Assembly (NCBI GenBank): GCA_021323165.1
Contig: JAJTCJ010000027.1
Location: 1-64,000, forward strand
Source of the DNA: Bacteroidota bacterium
Lineage (GTDB): Bacteria; Bacteroidota; Bacteroidia; 2-12-FULL-35-15
Length of the DNA stretch: 64,000 nt
Direction of reading: 5' to 3'
Made by a program: the position numbers and the translations under genes. Positions 60,796-64,000 of this stretch are shown piece after piece (position 1 is the stretch's first letter; the number at the start of each line of letters is the position of its first letter). The notes under the pieces are model-generated. The model did not search any database and was not told where the DNA came from. It saw only the letters and a program-made list of their open reading frames with translations.

Positions 60796-60804
60796 TTGGA
60801 GTTA

Positions 60805-61206
60805 ATGAAAACAGCTCAGAAAATAACTTCTCTTTTTTTGGTAGTGATCCTGCTTGTTTCAAGTCTTGGTTTCACTGCGAATAAAATGCAATGCTTGAAA
60901 AGCGGCAAGACTAAATTGTCGCTTGTTAATATAAAGGACTGTTGTCCGGAAAATGAATCTTCTGCTCCCGTTATTAAATCGGATTGTTGCAATATTACCA
61001 ATACGTTTTTTGATCTGAATGATTTCCAATGCGTTCAGAAATCGGAAGTATGTCAGCCTTTGGCAATTCAGGCATTTTATGATAATTCTTCAGCTAAAAC
61101 CGATTTTGTTTTTATTTCCTCAGAGCAGATCTTTTCCTGTTCAGATCTTCCTCCTCCGCGATCGGGAAAAGTATTTCTTTCATTTATCTCTACTTATATT
61201 ATTTAG
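60805..61206 (+). CDS. HYC_CC_PP-family exported protein
   Basis: About 133 residues with an N-terminal signal/anchor segment (AQKITSLFLVVILLVSSLGF). Cys motifs MQCLKSGK, KDCCPEN and KSDCCNI, then the SDLPPPRSGK end, match the small Bacteroidota family named for its HYC, CC and PP residues; the HYC position is degenerate here (MQC). Members accompany TonB receptors and HMA proteins and probably handle metal, but this is not shown. It leads a same-strand group with the TonB receptor and HMA protein. Confidence 0.7.
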   Translation: MKTAQKITSLFLVVILLVSSLGFTANKMQCLKSGKTKLSLVNIKDCCPENESSAPVIKSDCCNITNTFFDLNDFQCVQKSEVCQPLAIQAFYDNSSAKTDFVFISSEQIFSCSDLPPPRSGKVFLSFISTYII

Positions 61207-61296
61207 CATTTAGTTCAAAGGTTGATCTTTCAGCCTTTTATTATTCAATCGTTAATGAACGATAGAATTCTTTTAGAACTATTTAACTATTGCTAG

Positions 61297-63516
61297 ATGA
61301 ATCGCATATATATATTATTATTTTTTCTTTTCGTTGGAACGATTGCTTTTAGTCAGCACATAAAAGGAAAAGTGACTACAATAAACGATAAAGGAATTGT
61401 TGAGCCTTTAACCGGTGTTAATGTTTACTGGATGGGAACTACCGTTGGATCAGTTACAGGTGAGAACGGTTTGTTTCTTATTCAGAATCCTGATATCTTT
61501 CCTGCATCTCTTATTACCAGCATGGTTGGTTTCATTTCCGACACTGTGGTAATTAAAGATGCTGAACAAACCGGTCTTCAGATCACCTTAAAGAACACTG
61601 TAATGCTTAATGCTGTTAATGTTGAAGCTAAGCAGGATGCTTCAATGTACTCGACAATAAAACCTATTAATACGGAGGTCCTGGGTAAGAAAGAACTTCT
61701 GAAAGCAGCATGTTGCAATATATCAGAGAGCTTCAGTACAAATGCATCTGTAGACGTAGCTTTTACAGATGCTGTATCAGGAGCAAAAAAAATCCAGATG
61801 CTTGGACTTGATGGAGTGTATACCCAAGTGCTTTCCGAGAACATGCCCATGCTGCGCGGACTTTCTTCTGCTTATGGTTTGAATTATATTCCCGGCACTT
61901 GGATCGAAAATATAATGGTGACTAAAGGAACGGGATCTGTTGTTAATGGTTATGAAAGTATTTCCGGTCAGATCAACCTTGAGTTTTTGAAACCGGAGGA
62001 ACAGAAGAAACGTTTTTTCTTGAACATTTACGGAAATCACAAAGGTCGTGCAGAAGCGAACATTCATTTCACACCTAAAGTGAATGAAAAGTGGCAAACT
62101 ATGTTGTTCACTCATGCAAGTTCAAATACCATGAAGCAGGATATGAACAAAGATGGTTTTCTTGATATGCCCTTAACTCGGCAGTACAGTGTTTTCAACA
62201 GATGGAATTATCACAATCAAAAAAATTTTGAGGCACAGTTTGGCATCAAAGGATTATATGAATCCAGGCAAGGTGGACAGTCAAGCTTCAGTTATAGCAG
62301 TGATCATGGGACAACCAAAGCTTATGGAATCGGAATCAATACAAGGCAGCTGGAGTTTTTTTCTAAAACAGGATTTTTATTTCCTTCCAAACCATACAAG
62401 AGCATTGGAGTTCAAACATCCGGAAAGATCCAGCAGCAGGACATGTATTTCGGAATCCGAAAATATACAGGTGAGCAGAAAAGTTTGTATACAAATATAA
62501 TTTACGCTAATATTATTAAAACTACTGATCATAAATATAAGTTGGGCGCGAGTTACATGCTGGATGATTACGCAGAGAAATTTAATGACTCTTTATTTGC
62601 AAGGACAGAAAGCGTTCCCGGAGTGTTTGCGGAATACACCTATACACATGCAGAGAACTTTTCGATGGTAGCAGGAGTTAGAGAGGATTATCATAATATA
62701 CACGGATTGCAATTTACACCACGATTACATCTCCGTTATAGTCCTGTGAAAAAAACTACACTGAGGCTATCTGCGGGAAGAGGTTTTCGTTCACCCAACG
62801 TGATCGTTGAGAACCAATCCATATTTGCAAGTTCAAGAAAAGTAGTGTTTAAGGAAAATATAAAGGCAGAGATAGCCTGGAATTATGGCTTCAGTTTCAA
62901 TCAGCAGTTTAAACTGTTTTCACGCGAAGCATTTATTAATCTGGATCTCTTTAGAACAGATTTTGTTAATCAGCTGGTAGTGGATATTGATCAGCATGTG
63001 AACAAAGTTGTGTTTTATAACCTGAAAGGAAAATCCTATTCTAACAGTCTGCAGGTTGATCTGGGATTCGAACCGATCAAGGATCTGGCTGTAAAGCTTG
63101 CTTATAAATGGTATGATGTTCAGACAACTTATAACTACGAATTAATGGACAAGCCTTACATTCCAAAGCATAGAATTATGACAAACCTGGCATACTCAAC
63201 TTATATGGAGATCTGGAAATTCGATTTTACTGCTAACTGGTTTGGACAAAGCCGTCTTCCGAGTACAGTTTTAAGTCCGGCAGAATATCAATTATCTAAA
63301 AAGTCCAAAAGCTATTTTCTTTTACAGGGGCAGATAACAAAAAAATTCCGCAAATTTGAATTGTATGTTGGATGTGAAAACGCTTTGAATTACACTCAAA
63401 AGAATCCTGTAATAGCTGCAGAATCACCTTTTGGAGAGAATTTTGATGCATCTATGATATACGCACCTGTTGAAGGGAGGATCATTTATGCAGGTTTACG
63501 CTTAGAGATCAAATAG
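61297..63516 (+). CDS. TonB-dependent receptor with carboxypeptidase-like N-terminal domain
   Basis: 739 residues. Signal peptide ending in AFSQ, a carboxypeptidase-regulatory-like domain (about 20-110), plug domain (MLRGLSSAYGLNYIPGTWIE; GTGSVVNGYESISGQINLEF) and a 22-strand-type barrel closing with an aromatic and charged end. It takes a substrate across the outer membrane with TonB energy. Association with the HYC_CC_PP and HMA genes suggests a metal such as copper, but the ligand is unknown. Confidence 0.92.
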   Translation: MNRIYILLFFLFVGTIAFSQHIKGKVTTINDKGIVEPLTGVNVYWMGTTVGSVTGENGLFLIQNPDIFPASLITSMVGFISDTVVIKDAEQTGLQITLKNTVMLNAVNVEAKQDASMYSTIKPINTEVLGKKELLKAACCNISESFSTNASVDVAFTDAVSGAKKIQMLGLDGVYTQVLSENMPMLRGLSSAYGLNYIPGTWIENIMVTKGTGSVVNGYESISGQINLEFLKPEEQKKRFFLNIYGNHKGRAEANIHFTPKVNEKWQTMLFTHASSNTMKQDMNKDGFLDMPLTRQYSVFNRWNYHNQKNFEAQFGIKGLYESRQGGQSSFSYSSDHGTTKAYGIGINTRQLEFFSKTGFLFPSKPYKSIGVQTSGKIQQQDMYFGIRKYTGEQKSLYTNIIYANIIKTTDHKYKLGASYMLDDYAEKFNDSLFARTESVPGVFAEYTYTHAENFSMVAGVREDYHNIHGLQFTPRLHLRYSPVKKTTLRLSAGRGFRSPNVIVENQSIFASSRKVVFKENIKAEIAWNYGFSFNQQFKLFSREAFINLDLFRTDFVNQLVVDIDQHVNKVVFYNLKGKSYSNSLQVDLGFEPIKDLAVKLAYKWYDVQTTYNYELMDKPYIPKHRIMTNLAYSTYMEIWKFDFTANWFGQSRLPSTVLSPAEYQLSKKSKSYFLLQGQITKKFRKFELYVGCENALNYTQKNPVIAAESPFGENFDASMIYAPVEGRIIYAGLRLEIK

Positions 63517-63546
63517 CACAAATTTAAAACAATTAAAAACTAAAAT

Positions 63547-63909
63547 ATGAAAACAATAAAAAGCTCTTTAGTGATAGCGATCCTGATGGTAATATCGGTT
63601 GCGGGTATCAACGCACAAACCGATAAGACTGCTGAATTAAAGATCAAAACATCCGCGGTTTGTGATATGTGTAAAGAAACATTGGAAAAAAATCTTGCAT
63701 TTGAGAAAGGCATTAAAAAGTCTGAACTGGATGTCGATTCAAAGATTTTAACCGTAACGTATAATCCGCAGAAGATAACTCCTGAAAAGATCCGTCTGGC
63801 TGTATCAAAGACAGGATATGATGCTGATGATGTACCTGCAAATAAAAAAGCTTATGATAAGTTGGATGGTTGTTGCAAGAAGGGGGCTGTCTGCAACGAT
63901 AAGAAATAA
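63547..63909 (+). CDS. Exported heavy-metal-associated (HMA) domain protein
   Basis: 120 residues. Signal peptide ending in GINAQ, then one HMA fold with the metal motif CDMC (TSAVCDMCKETLEKNLAFEK) and strand pattern SELDVDSKILTVTYNPQKIT. The C-terminus has a second Cys cluster, GCCKKGAVCNDKK, which could add metal ligands. It is probably a periplasmic metal carrier. It is 30 bases after the TonB receptor, so one operon is likely. Confidence 0.9.
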   Translation: MKTIKSSLVIAILMVISVAGINAQTDKTAELKIKTSAVCDMCKETLEKNLAFEKGIKKSELDVDSKILTVTYNPQKITPEKIRLAVSKTGYDADDVPANKKAYDKLDGCCKKGAVCNDKK

Positions 63910-63967
63910 ATTAGTGGAGTAGTTAAATAGTTAATGGGTTAAATTAGGCTGTGGGTATAGCTAGCGT

Positions 63968-64000
63968 ACTTTCTCGACTCTGCTCGAAATGACACAATCG
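63968..64000. repeat. Possible dispersed TCGAG-type intergenic repeat
   Basis: ACTTTCTCGACTCTGCTCGA followed by AATGACACAAT resembles short palindromic intergenic repeats seen in this phylum. Its TGACA end reads as TGTCA on the other strand, as at 50622. It is cut by the window edge. Confidence 0.3.

Noticed and set aside
60778-60804. Earlier start of the HYC_CC_PP protein
   Set aside because: A TATCTTTG promoter element lies inside this extension, and the signal sequence begins properly at 60805.

Overview
The window is a stretch of a Bacteroidota chromosome. Four things support this: AT-rich coding with Lys/Asn/Ile-heavy proteins; several secreted proteins ending in type IX secretion (Por) sorting domains; start regions preceded by the Bacteroidota -7 element TAnnTTTG; and family choices typical of the phylum (IntDOT-type integrase, TonB receptor with a carboxypeptidase-like N-terminal domain, propeller/SpoIIE sensor, DUF4421). 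The class cannot be fixed from sequence alone.

Left flank (1-3630): the start of an oligopeptide-binding lipoprotein, a secreted protein, methylmalonyl-CoA epimerase, a HAD hydrolase and a small receiver-domain protein. From 3751 to 18118 lies a 14.4-kb integrated island. It is bounded by 120-bp direct repeats carrying the promoter and 5' half of a CAU-anticodon tRNA gene. The island holds a RadC/JAB protein whose stop codon lies in the tRNA-derived repeat, a row of small unknown genes, a lipoprotein, an XRE regulator, a family-A-like polymerase palm protein, an OLD-type ATPase/TOPRIM nuclease, a receiver protein, a STAS-like protein, an SRAP (YedK/HMCES) protein, a protein with three IF-2 N-terminal repeats, and a tyrosine recombinase. 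A 16-bp sequence recurs in one orientation at four gene boundaries in the island and, shortened, inside the polymerase gene. No relaxase or conjugation gene is visible.

Middle (18119-36400): DUF2383 and bactofilin-like proteins, fatty-acid desaturase, a DsbA/OsmC redox pair, a LytTR regulator-Hpt-hybrid kinase signalling cluster ending in a broken receiver gene, sigma-54, a propeller sensor with a SpoIIE phosphatase, AsnRS and a TPR protein.

Right (36400-64000): two neighbouring giant T9SS proteins sharing a C-terminal module; a TetR-TolC-MFP-RND efflux operon with three look-alike operators and a consensus promoter; a DUF4421 outer-membrane protein; a TMEM175-type channel; dxs, which is frame-broken near its N-terminus; secreted proteins including an M43 metalloprotease; an SDR; a cystathionine gamma-synthase-type enzyme; and a metal-linked cluster (HYC_CC_PP protein, TonB receptor, HMA protein).

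Several genes appear to have lost short internal segments: dxs, the receiver at 27 kb, an anti-sigma remnant at 23.4 kb, possibly a PAP2-like gene, and the tRNA 3' half. Either the genome carries recent short deletions or the assembly does; raw reads would decide.
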